A stretch of 64,000 bases of DNA. It comes from Hyparrhenia diplandra (taxonomy: Eukaryota > Streptophyta > Magnoliopsida > Poales > Poaceae). A model generated the notes under the pieces. The model worked only from the letters and a program-made list of their open reading frames with translations. It did no database searches and was not told the origin of the DNA. A program made the translations under genes and the position numbers. The stretch lies in the NCBI GenBank assembly GCA_015847255.1, contig JADLZK010008433.1, forward strand, positions 62,001-126,000. The letters are read 5' to 3'. The stretch's first letter is position 1. The number at the start of each line of letters is the position of its first letter. Positions 48,098-58,314 of this stretch are shown here, piece after piece.

Positions 48098-48720
48098 GTG
48101 AGTGGCTCTGAGCAAAATTTTGGCAAGCCATTTGAACACCGCGCCATTCTCGTTCCCCACTTGGGGCCAAAGAGCACCAGATTTGCCCGACGGAGCGCAC
48201 CACCAACTCCAACGCCGCCGTTCGTCGTCCCCCTACGCCGCCCCGGCCGTCCGTTCACAAGATCCATCGGTCGTTCCGCCCAGCGGAATCGAGGCTTGAC
48301 GGCGTTCTCCCACACCGCGCTCCTCCACTCCGACGTCCCCAACGCCGCGTCGGCATCCTCTCGCCCTTCGGCCCCTTCCCACGGTGAGAACTAATTATCC
48401 CTTTTGGTGTACGAGTTTTTACCTATGAGAATGAGAACTAATTCGCCGCTGTCCTAGCCTCGCGTCGCCCGCTTGGTCTTCCTCCACGCCGACGGAGGAC
48501 CGCCGCCACACCTCTCTCGTCCGCCCTCACGCCGTCTTCCTCTTCACCGTCCGACCCCGCACCGTCCGCGACCTTGTCCTCCTCAAATCCTCCAAGACAA
48601 GATAGGAGCGCCACGAGGCGCCACGAAAAAGCTTGGTGAGTGCGTCGGTCACGCCCTTGAGGTGTTCGTTGAAATGCCCGTCTCTGGGTCATCGCAACCC
48701 GTGCTCGAATTGTGATTGAA
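48098..48720 (+). other. GC-rich segment, possible 5' exons of the RNase H1-N ORF
   Basis: A GC-rich block in an AT-rich element, preceded by a tatatatata stretch at about 48,085-48,096. It has Pro/Ser/Arg-rich open frames. It could be the promoter and first exon(s) of the gene that ends with the ORF at 48,846, but the frames have no recognisable domain. Confidence 0.35.
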
Positions 48721-48845
48721 ATTCATGAGTTAGTGTTGTTCGAAATCCAGTTTGGATATTTTAAATATATGTCTGTGGCTTACTTTATAACTTTTATGAA
48801 TAACATAGCAATATCATCCTATTTTGGTGACATGTATAGGCAAGC

Positions 48846-48998
48846 ATGGCGTGGTACGTAGTGTTTGTTGGTCGCGTGCCGGGGATCTATCTAACCTGGG
48901 AAGATTGCTATGCTCAAGTCCAAGGCTACGCTAATAATTGTTACGTAAAATACCACACCGAAGGTGAAGCCGTTGCCGCCTACAATGGTACAAACTAG
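48846..48998 (+). CDS. Small ORF: RNase H1 N-terminal (viroplasmin-like) domain
   Basis: A 50-residue frame starting MAWYVVFVGRVPGIY, then W-E-D-C with Q-V-x-G-Y and an N-N-C-Y-x-K-Y core, and a final helix with EAVAAYNG. This is the PF01693 fold found at the N-terminus of cellular RNase H1, where it binds RNA/DNA hybrids, and in caulimoviral inclusion-body proteins. No RNase H catalytic domain follows. A splice-acceptor-like GTATAG lies just upstream (48,835-48,840), so it may be a terminal exon. It belongs to the CACTA interior. Confidence 0.75.
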   Translation: MAWYVVFVGRVPGIYLTWEDCYAQVQGYANNCYVKYHTEGEAVAAYNGTN

Positions 48999-49259
48999 TC
49001 GGCCCCGGGAGATTGAAGAGAAGCCACCCCACATACTTATGAAGATTGCGAGAATTGCTGCTTAATTGGTTTTGGAAAGATGTCATGCTTTTATTTATGT
49101 CTATGACTCTATGGTCATTGGTGTTTTTATTTTAGAAGTTCATGTAGGCTTAGTTTCTAGAACATCGTGGATTTTGTTGTATGTAACCATTAAATCCTGT
49201 AATGTTTTGACGATATTAATGTATGATGATTTTTGATTTAAAAGAGCTGAATTTCACGA

Positions 49260-49854
49260 ATAAATTCAAAAATTTAAAACAAAAACGCCGGGTGGCATGG
49301 GCCCGATGGTGAATGAGCAACAACCGGTAGTGTAACTATACCAAACACTATCGGTTTGAATTACTAACCGTCATAGACGACAGCGAAACATCACCGCCGG
49401 CTGCATTAACCAACCGATAGTCTCCACTCTAATAACGCCGTCGGGTTGAGATCAGCCGACGGTGTTCACGTAAGTTCACCGACGGGTTCAAAGTAAGCCG
49501 CCATTGTTAGCTCTTCGATATGCTGTCGGCTCAGTCTAACCCGATAGTGTTATTCCCACGCTCTGTCGGTTCGTTAAAGCCCGACAAGGCTCCCAATATC
49601 AACTCGCCGGCTGACTTCGAACCTCGCATTGCTTGATCAAAAAATGCTCGCCGGGTCGCGGAACACCCGACAGTGTTGGTGACAGGCGCTGCCGGTTCGA
49701 TATCAAACCGGCAGTCTCTCCTCGCATCACCGCCGGTGTTTTGACCCGGTAGTGTTTCGAACCCTACATCACTACCGCTATGGTTCTGCCGGCTCGCCCG
49801 CCGACAATGAAGGGGGTTGGAGCCCGGCAAGTGATGGACAATTCTGTAGTAGTG
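49260..49854. repeat. Right subterminal repeat region of the CACTA
   Basis: Dense direct and inverted copies of ccgccgg, accggtagtg and ccgacagtg up to the terminus ending GTAGTAGTG. Confidence 0.8.
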
Positions 49855-50252
49855 TTAGATCCACGGTCTACTCTAGACTCAACCGTGGATCTAATTAGCC
49901 TGCCTTTTAAAAATAGAGAATAGTAGTTCGTTGTCTTATTGGATCATGGCAGGATCAAGAATGTCCACACTTTTCCTGTCGTTGTGCTTCTACTCGATGT
50001 CCAATCGTTCGTGCCCCTCGAAATGTCTCGTACTTTTCACAGTACACTCTTGCAACTAACCAGGATGCAATGTGCGTTCCGCCTGATTTATTTGTAGTAA
50101 CTTAATTGTAAGCAACCGCATCATAACATTATTGTTAAGTACGTTGGCAACTCATATCAGCGAGTACCAAACTACCAATCGAATCATAAGATAAGCAGCA
50201 GCAGGATGATCGATCGGAGGAGGAAGAGGAAGCAGGCGATCGATCAACTAAT
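49855..50252. other. Intergenic, 3' flank of chitinase copy 2
   Basis: Begins with the TTA target duplication and a small hairpin (TTAGATCCACGGT ... ACCGTGGATCTAA, 49,855-49,894), then the right copy of the CACTA-flanking direct repeat (49,902-49,926). From about 50,140 it matches the 3' flank of chitinase copy 1. Confidence 0.6.
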
Positions 50253-51159
50253 TCAAGAAGAGTAGGGCTTCTGCTGAGCGCAGTCCAAGTTGAGCCCGAC
50301 GTCGACGCCGAGCAGCTTGCAGTACTCCTTGAAGAAGCCGATCCGGTCGTCCACTTGCGGGACGCCAGTCTTGCCGCACTCGATGCCGCCATTGATGATG
50401 TTAGTGGTGAGCCCGAAGCCCGCCTTCCGGTTGGCCTTGACATCGGCGTCGCTGGGGCAGTACCGCCCCACCATGACGTCGTGGCACGACGGCTTGGGCG
50501 CGCTGGGCGTCATCCAGAACCACAGCGCCGTCTCGAACGCCACCACCGGGTCGGCGGCGACCACCTCCGGGTTGCCAAGCCCGTCGAAGCCCAGCGCCTT
50601 CCCGGCCGGCCCGTAGTTGAAGTTCCACGACAGTTGGATGGGTCCCCGGCCGTGGTACGACTTACCGGCGACGCACGGCCACCGCGTGTTGGTCGCGTCG
50701 CAGTAGTTGCTTGGCGGTCTGATCTCCTCCTTGAAGCAGACACCCCACGCGTAGGGACCGTCGGGCGCCGTCGCCCACCCGCCGGTCGTCTCGTGCGAGA
50801 TCTGCGCCAGGAACGCCGCCACCTCGCGCTTCCGTGTGGCGACGTCGACGCCGTCGCCGCCGAACGAAGGGAACCGCTCGGCGGCGTGGAGGAAGGAGGT
50901 GTAGTTGTAGAAGCCGTGCGCCGGGCACGCCGTGTCGTCCTTGTGCTTGAACATGTCGTTGTATAGCTTCTCCGTCACGATCGACGCCACGCGGCTCTTG
51001 CAGCCGTTCGGATGGACGCGGCCCGGGAACAGGGAGTCCCACCTCGACCACCACCACGCCGCCTCCGCCACGCCGGCGTTGGAGACGATCGAGATGGATA
51101 CCCACAAGCAGGCCGGCGGCGGCCAGTAGGACGGGACGGCGTAACAATGGACGCGCCAT
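50253..51159 (-). CDS. Class II GH19 chitinase, copy 2
   Basis: Secreted endochitinase, GH19, no hevein domain. Signal peptide MARPLLRRPVLLAAA..., cleavage probably after GVAEA. The mature part contains CKSRVASIVTEKLYNDMFKH, HETTGG and CFKEEI with the two catalytic Glu, GRGPIQLSWNFNYGPAGKAL, WFWMTPSAPKPSCHDVM and NIINGGIECGKTGVPQVDDR. The mature frame is fully open from 51,107. The ATG at 51,159 is one base out of frame with it; the shift lies at about 51,108-51,125 in GCCGCCGGCCTGC, where one G fewer restores MARPLL...LWVSIS. Copy 1 at 24,056 has an in-frame signal peptide, supporting this reading. No intron. It also has an extra segment after AEA (WWWSRWDSLFPGRVHPNG) that copy 1 lacks. Confidence 0.9.
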
Positions 51160-51555
51160 GGCTAGTTAGCTATGCAATGCCGGCCGGCGTGCACATACGT
51201 ATATACTGCTACGACTTGACATTAGTGGACAAGACATGGCGCCCATGTGCATCCTGGCCGTTGCGGATGGCGCGGAATCGAGGTGGCGGCGATGTATATG
51301 GCTCATCGATCTCCTCATCTCCAGACGCACAGTTGACTTGATCTTGTTAATTCACCTGTGACTGCGATCAGTATGCTCTAGATCATGGGAGCCGCAGCAA
51401 GATGTGGACATCAAGTGCTCTCATCCTTGAAGTTTGGGCATGGTCAAAGGCCGCCCTGATGCATGTGCTGCGTCGACAAGGGCTCGTGGTCGTGGGCTGC
51501 TAGCCGCTCTGCATCATCGGTCTACCGGTGCCGGCCGGCAGCATTGGCATAGGAG
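51160..51555. other. Chitinase copy 2 promoter region
   Basis: Shares short blocks with the region 23,760-24,050 upstream of copy 1 (gtgcacatac-type TATA area, acacagttgactt, acaagggctcgtgg...gggctgctag), so the promoters were duplicated with the genes. Minus-strand promoter. Confidence 0.6.
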
Positions 51556-51716
51556 CCTAGTTTTAAATAGCGGCTAAGGGGTTTAGCGGCAAGGCTGTTA
51601 TTATGGGCTATGCCTTATTATAACCTCCATTTAGCGGCTATAGCTGGCTATAGCCGGCTAAATGTCATATCTTCTACCCTTCCTAGCAGAGCTATAGCCG
51701 GCTATTTAAAACTAGG
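51556..51716. mobile_element. hAT-type MITE, 161 bp, TSD CATAGGAG
   Basis: Terminal inverted repeats CCTAGTTTTAAATAGC / GCTATTTAAAACTAGG with an exact 8-bp target duplication CATAGGAG (51,548-51,555 and 51,717-51,724). The 8-bp duplication assigns it to the hAT superfamily. The interior is rich in taGCGGCTA / TAGCCGGCTA motifs. Confidence 0.92.
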
Positions 51717-51724
51717 CATAGGAG

Positions 51725-53050
51725 TTAACATCTAGAATTGTGCCGAATAGTTTTATATTTTTATTACGATGTTAACATTCTATGATATTAATCATCAGTA
51801 GAGCCTATATATGTTTCTATGATTTTTATGATGATTATATGATCTATCCTACCTAAAATTATCCTATACCCAAGTTAGAATATATGTATGATTTTAACAG
51901 CCATATAAAAGTGAACAATCTTACAACCTTATAATCTTACAAGTTGATGCTTTGGAACAGAGCGGGAGGGATGGCATGGTTTCACTTGCCAGCCTAGAAT
52001 GACTGAGACAAGGCGAGCTGAGGGGGCGGCCCACAGGTGGCAAGGCCAGATGACAACGTTAGCCCATGAGCTTGATGGGCCGCCTGTGCCTAATATTGGC
52101 AAAATCCTGAGCCATTTTATGTATTTATTTATTTTATATTATTCTCCTACGGCTTAATTAGTTTAGGCGTGATGTTCTTTTTAGTGATGTGGACTGTAAA
52201 CTTCGGGATGGATTCAATAGTAAAGTAGTATAGATTTTTATCAATATTACACAAGTTTCACTAAGGACTATATTGGGGAAAGTCAAAGTAAGTTATAATT
52301 TAGAAAAAGATGAAGTATATTCTTTCAAATGTGTTTTTAAATGAAGTTCGTTTAGAATATGTAATATATTTTATATTGCCTTTTGCTTCCTAATAAAATT
52401 TAATTTATTGGTTTTTCTTTTCTAAATAAATATGCTTTTAAATGATGTAAGGGTGAGAGTTAGGTCTGTATTTGGTTTGTGTGTTTGTTCTAGTACAACC
52501 TATACGAGATTAAAAAAATGACGGTTTGCATAAAATCATCCAATGAAATTGTTTTTTGTTCCGTGGATCCTGTTGATTTTTTTGTTTCATGTAACTTCGA
52601 AAATTTGGCTATTTAAAAAAATTACTATAACATAGTTTTTGTCGGACTTGGGAAAGTAAGCTATGCATGATAATACCATTATTTATTGTGTATTAATACA
52701 CTTGTGTATTATTACGATTGAATATAGGGATTAAAATTTATTTCATGCATCAACATGATCAAAGTGGCATAAGAATCAATAGGAATAACTTTAGAATAAT
52801 AGTTGACATTTGAAACGAATTTGAAGGGGCAATACTGAATTTGAGCCAACATATTTAGGGAAATTCTCTTTAACTAAAGGTAACAAATGTGATCTTATTA
52901 TTAGCACAAGGGAAGATACAAGTAAAAATGCATTAAACTAGCTATTCATTCCCATGACCATGGTAGAGAAATACAAGTCATACTTAATTGAGGGTGTTGT
53001 TAGTAATTTGATAGAAGGCGGTGTTGCTATTATGTATTATGAAGCTAAAT
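51725..53050. other. AT-rich, no gene recognised
   Basis: No conserved protein. May include the decayed upstream part of the LINE that follows. Confidence 0.45.
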
Positions 53051-53099
53051 ATTGTTCTATGTATTGAAGATAACAATTTGGAATGGAGGAACTATAATT

Positions 53100-54060
53100 T
53101 GGATGGCTTTTTTACTATTGGTCTATGCTGAGATTTTCAACACCAATATGAAGAATTATATAATTAAGTACCTTGGGGGTGCCTGTGAGTCCTAGCAACT
53201 TCACATTAACGATTGTTTACCTATCTATGAAAAATAGCTATAAATTAAACATTGTCAAGGTAGTTCTCTTCCCATTGTGCGGAGTGTGATGACAACCTAG
53301 TTTTAAAAAAAAAAATCTCCAATATATCAAATGCATGTTTTTACCAGCTCAGATTATTATACAAAGGACCATTAGATGATCTGTCGCTTTATGTTTGGTC
53401 TGACCCTAAAAATTACAGTGGATTATCTATAGCTAAAAATATTCACTGCAACATACTAAAATGACTTATATCGTATGCAGAAGTCCGACACTATATGTTT
53501 TTAATGTCGATCGCCTGATGCTGTATCCCCTTTATCTTCAGATTGACCATCACCAATTTTAAGTGTTGTGGTGTAGTGTAGACAAAGATTTTTACAAGTA
53601 AAAAGGGGAGTCTTGAGCACTAAAAATCATAAAATGAATGTAAACCTTCTTTGTAAATGGTGGTGAAAAACTAGAATATATAAGAGAACGAAATCTTGCA
53701 TCAATTGGTTAAGACAAAATAGTATATGAGAGGTTAAAGGACACTGTATTAGCCATGTAAAGCCCAAATAAGACGATCCTTGAATTGGTCTAACTTATTA
53801 AACCAAGAGACATTCATAGTATGGGTAGAAAAGTCAATATTAATAGTGGAAATGATGCCATTTTCTAGTTAGATACTTGTTGGGCGGAAATCCCTCTTTG
53901 TTACCGATTCCTTGTCCATTTTGAAGTGTGTAATGCCAAATTTATAAATGTAAATAATCTCCTCCTAAACTAGAAGTTGCTAGTTAAACTTCTAGAGATA
54001 GCTTCCTAATATCCTAATGGAAGGGTATATAGGACTATGTGCTTAGACTCAACACCGATT
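53100..54060 (+). pseudogene. Decayed L1-type LINE reverse-transcriptase remnant
   Basis: Two plus-strand blocks resemble plant L1 pol. Near 53,168-53,205 is KYLG followed, after one extra G, by VPVSPSNFT, like the RT thumb motif KYLGVPLSP. Near 53,850-53,940 is GNDAIF-LDTCWAEIPLCYRF, like the GNGxxxxFWxDxW motif of the RT zinc-binding domain. Stops and shifts interrupt it throughout. Confidence 0.5.
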
Positions 54061-57000
54061 ATCGGATGGATTTAATTTGATAGAAATGGTCTAAATCTAT
54101 GTTATTATGCATAAAAATCTACATATAAGCAACTATATCAAGCTTGTCCTTTGTCCATATCTAGAAATCCAAAAACTCCCCAAAATTAAGTTTTTTCTTA
54201 TAATTATGCCTCTTAGAATATGGATCCATTATCGATAAGGATACTTTGTTAAAGAGGCATTATTAGGGTAGTCCCACCTATTACTTTTTGTTCTTCTCGA
54301 TTAAACCATAATCATTTATTTTTGAGTGCAATGTTGCTAGAGTAATATGAGGGGTAATTGCTTAATTTAATTGGTTCTAGTAACATCCCCAACTCTTAGT
54401 TAGTGTTGACATTGGCTACACAAGTGATTCCTAGCTCATAAATGGATGCACATTTTACTCATACCAGTTGAGAAAATTTAGAAGTTGCTAGAGCCTATTT
54501 TGACATAAAGATCATTAAGCATCCATGTGAAGTGATTACAAGACCATGCTCGTTTCTTAATGTTTGGGTAGGTGTCTTCAAGCTAGGTCTTTAGGAGAAG
54601 GTGGTCAATGAAGGTAACATGCTACTATGCAGCGCCCAACAAATGATGATTGTAGTGCTAAAGTTCTCCACTTGAAGACCATTGCCATTGATGAGGAGCC
54701 AACAATTGAAGAGAAGGCAGACACACATCTAGAGAAAATTTGATGGGGTGTAATGGGTTCTTGGTTGTTGTTGTAATTTTGTTCTAAATAAACTCTTGCA
54801 AATGAAATTTTATAGTGATGATAAATTTATCGGTCTCCATGTAATAGGCAACTCGACAACCTAATAAGGCATGTGATCTTCTTTTTGATCCATAGTATGC
54901 TGCTTTCAAACTTTTTTCTCGCCTCGGCCTATCACCGCATTACTTGATTTGTATTGTTTATGAAAAATGGATCTATCCAAGTTTTTTAAAAAATAGTAAC
55001 ATGACCAAATTTGACACATGTAACTCAATAAAACGTATATATAATATAGTTGTAGCCAACACATGAATATCATTTATATATTGTGAAGATCTATAAAAGC
55101 CGAGCATTATGTCCATTGTATATGCAAGCCTATAACACATTCGCAATACAGAGAAGCTATACGTGCAAGCCATGTCTTTACACAAGCTAGATCATCATAG
55201 AGACATGACCTTGATATCCCTAACATGTTCAAGCCAAGTCCATATAGGTTTCAGTATCGTCCATGAATACTAAATAATAAAAAAGTACTTAAAAATTATT
55301 GAATCAAATTATTATCATGTAAATTAGGGAGGGGGCATCTTTAATACCATAAAACTAGCAATGATGGCGTTCATATCACCCCCTGATTTATGGATCAAGC
55401 GAATAGAAGAAATATGTGAAGCCTAGACCGGTTATGATGAAGGTTTGCACTTGGGTTTGTAGCTAGACTCACCTATTGTTTATGGGTGCTTGTTTTATGG
55501 AATGAGGTAGTCCATCATCACACCCTCCTTAATTTTTTTGTTTGGTTTCTAGAAAAGAATGAGTTGATGCATCACCATCTCTAGTATAAAAGAAATAAAG
55601 TCATTCCATTAAATTTGAGAAATGAACTCATAACGTATCACATCATCAAGAATGGATTGATTCTCTAAACCAAACATTCAATCCGAGGTTGGCTTTAAAC
55701 CACATTATTGCTTCTTCCTTGCTATGAACGGGATGATGACAATATGTTGACATTTCTTAGCATCACATTATACTAGGTTGTCATCCCTAATATGATGTTA
55801 GAATGTATTGTTGGCATGAATGCTTAAATGTGTTGTTGATATTTATGAATATACCGCTTGTAACTTGGAAAGTATACATGAATGAAAGGTATCTCCAAGC
55901 GCTACGAGATAAAAATACCATAGTAGCACTTCACTAGGACTATTATAGGTATCATTATTTATATTTTTACCATAGGGAAGGACGAGCAATACAAATATGA
56001 TAACCACATCCAACCTATCTTCTCATAATAGAGTTAAGTCACGAGATAAATGTATGATAAATGACAAGTCATAACGATATTGATCACTCAGAGTACTCCA
56101 TTCTATAGCATTAGCATGACGTCATGAGATAAATGTAGGATAAATGATAAATGACAAGTCATAAACGATATTGATCACTTTCAGTACTCCATTCTATAAC
56201 ATTAGCATGACTAGGTAGAACTAAGAAGAATATTCCTAAGGCATTCTTAATTACAAATCAAAGCATAAATTGATTAGTGCAATTACACCTAGTAATCATG
56301 TTTAAGATAGCTCCATATGTACACGTAAGGGATATTGCTACTGGAAGATCAAGAATAGAGTGTGTCTTCCTCTCAGAACTAGATCCTAGTTGTCCAACAT
56401 TCGTGAAGTGGACTACAAAGGACTCAATGAGAGTGTCATATCCGTGATCTACCACATGGCTCAAGATATAGTGTGTATCCGAGGTAAACAACATATAGAC
56501 ACCACACTTACACAATGTCGACCACTCACCCATTGTACTTCTAGGTGAGCGCTATACGATCTTATTATTGAATATAAAAGAAATCTAACTATACTAAGCG
56601 TATAATCAAAGTAGATGATAAACTTGATTAACAAGAATATAAATATATCACATAGAAAGATGTCAAACTAAATGTAACAAACATATGAATAATGAAACAT
56701 ACAAGAGAGAGGTTACATAATGCTTTTCCAAGCCGCTCTCTTGAGGCGATCCGAATCCAAATGATGCTTGCCTCTCTCTAGATCTATCGTGACTTTGTCG
56801 TGCCCCGGAAAATATTGGAGCTCGAGGATTGGGGTTTTCGACTTAGGGCTTGATCTCTTGAATAACTTGATATCCAAGGAGGTGGGTATAGAGGGCGAGC
56901 ATGAATCCTAGACCCTGGATCAAACCAACCTTGAACAATGGTAGAGATGCAAACCCTAAGTTAGTGTAGAACCGACATATGAAGGCAGAGGTTGACAGTG

Positions 57001-57723
57001 GGGACCTAGGGCCTGGCCAACCGCACCCTACAACGCCTCGTGGTCTTCTTTAGTGGGTTACCCTTCGTGTCCACTAGATCTTTTTCGAGTTGGTGCCAAT
57101 CCGAGGATATTCTCTTTAACTGGTCATGTGGGTCCTCTTTTGCTCTTTATTTCGTGATTAATCCCTATAGATACATAGATTCACACCAAAACCTATGGAA
57201 TTCTCGCTAAGTAACCCGTTGGTGATTGTTTTATGACCTTATTCAGTCTTCTTTGATGGTGTAATATGGTTGCAACTACTATCGACACAATGCATGTACT
57301 AGGTAGGTTATACTAGCTATCTCCATAGTAGGGTTGTATATACACCCTTGAGTGGGAGTAATAGAGTCTCTAAGGACTGTTTGGCATAGCTCACATAACT
57401 GATTCTCTACTGAATCTAGTGAGAAGTGATTCTCTATTGATTCTATAAAATGATTCTAAAATGAGCTAAGAGGTCGAGATTTGAAAAAAGTAGCTTCTCC
57501 CGATTCTATGAAGTGGTTCTCCATTGTTACTTTGAGAGTTTATGCTAAGAATCGGTTCTCGATCATGGAGTCAGCTTCTATAGAGAATCGGAATCAGATA
57601 CAACTCTTACACACGACGATAATGATGTATATACGGTGTATATAGTGAGAATTAGTATTTCTGTGTTGACAATTGTTTTTTTAGATTTTTCTTTTTTGCA
57701 CCTTCATGCATAGAATTGAACAA
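54061..57723. other. AT-rich repetitive DNA, no gene recognised
   Basis: Long AT-rich stretch without recognisable coding. A phrase of about 45 bases (containing gataaatgacaagtcataa) is duplicated near 56,045-56,110 and 56,125-56,215. The region 57,376-57,600 (gactgtttggcatagctc and repeated gaatcggttctc motifs) resembles one end of a MITE, without a second end. The rest is probably old LTR-element remains, but I have no motif to prove it. Confidence 0.4.
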
Positions 57724-57725
57724 TA

Positions 57726-57864
57726 CTGCATCTATTCCAAATTATAATTCGCTTTGACTTTTTGGGACATCTACTTTGCTAAATATAATAATATGTCTAG
57801 ATCCATAAAAAAAAATCAATGTAGCAAAAATGTGAAAGTGACCTATAATTTAGAATGGTAGGAG
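57726..57864. mobile_element. Stowaway-like MITE, ~139 bp
   Basis: Ends TACTGCATCTATTCCAAATT and, reversed, TACTCCTACCATTCTAAATT, with TA on each side (57,724-57,725 and 57,865-57,866). Matches the Stowaway (Tc1/mariner) MITE structure. Confidence 0.75.
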
Positions 57865-57919
57865 TATTTGCTTTTTACCATGTGTTGTCCATGTACAAAA
57901 TGTAATAATAAAAAAGATA

Positions 57920-58057
57920 CTCCATCCATATTAAATTATAAGTCTCTTTGATTTTTTTTGTTAATTCGTCCATTTAGCTTTGTATCTAGACATGCTATTA
58001 TATTAGATACATAGTAAAATGGATGTACCAAAAAAAAAGTATTATGAATGGAGGGAG
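57920..58057. mobile_element. Stowaway-like MITE, ~138 bp, in the MADS promoter
   Basis: Ends TACTCCATCCATA and, reversed, TACTCCCTCCATTC, flanked by TA (57,918-57,919 and 58,058-58,059). It ends about 25 bases before a TATAAAA at 58,082. Confidence 0.82.
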
Positions 58058-58314
58058 TATCTAGCTATATCCAGCCATAAATATAAAAATCTTTTTTTGA
58101 TTCAGCTAATTAATTATCCAGTGAGTATATGATAGTCTGTACTATACCATAGCTTGCTACACCATTTTTTGGAGGCAATTAACTCCGTTCCATTTTTCTC
58201 TCTGCTAGATCAGCTACAAAAGCCCCCCCTCTATTGTCTGTCTCACCAACCACCAATAGCAGCAACAGAAGCGAACAAATTCCCTTTCTTGCATCATCGC
58301 CTTGCTAGCGCGCC

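Larger units (their letters stand above)
34393..49854. mobile_element. 15.5-kb CACTA transposon, TSD TTA, carrying a nested Copia element
   Basis: Left terminus CACTACTACGGAATCGCTCA and right terminus, read in reverse, CACTACTACAGAATTGTCCA form terminal inverted repeats. Both are flanked by the 3-bp duplication TTA (34,390-34,392 and 49,855-49,857). Subterminal zones (34,420-34,700, 45,470-45,600 and 49,270-49,840) carry many direct and inverted copies of ccgccgg / accggtagtg / ccgacagtg, the presumed transposase-binding repeats. No transposase gene is seen, so the element is non-autonomous. Removing the Copia DNA (34,858-44,899) leaves about 5.4 kb. That remainder includes two 507-bp-spaced repeats and a small ORF with an RNase H1 N-terminal domain. 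Confidence 0.88.

Noticed and set aside
50355..50966. 203-codon plus-strand frame over chitinase copy 2
   Set aside because: Antisense shadow of the GC-rich chitinase CDS.
55260..55800. Possible Gypsy reverse-transcriptase remnant on the minus strand
   Set aside because: Only a YEF-like triplet fits; no FIDD/YIDD or other RT block could be seen.
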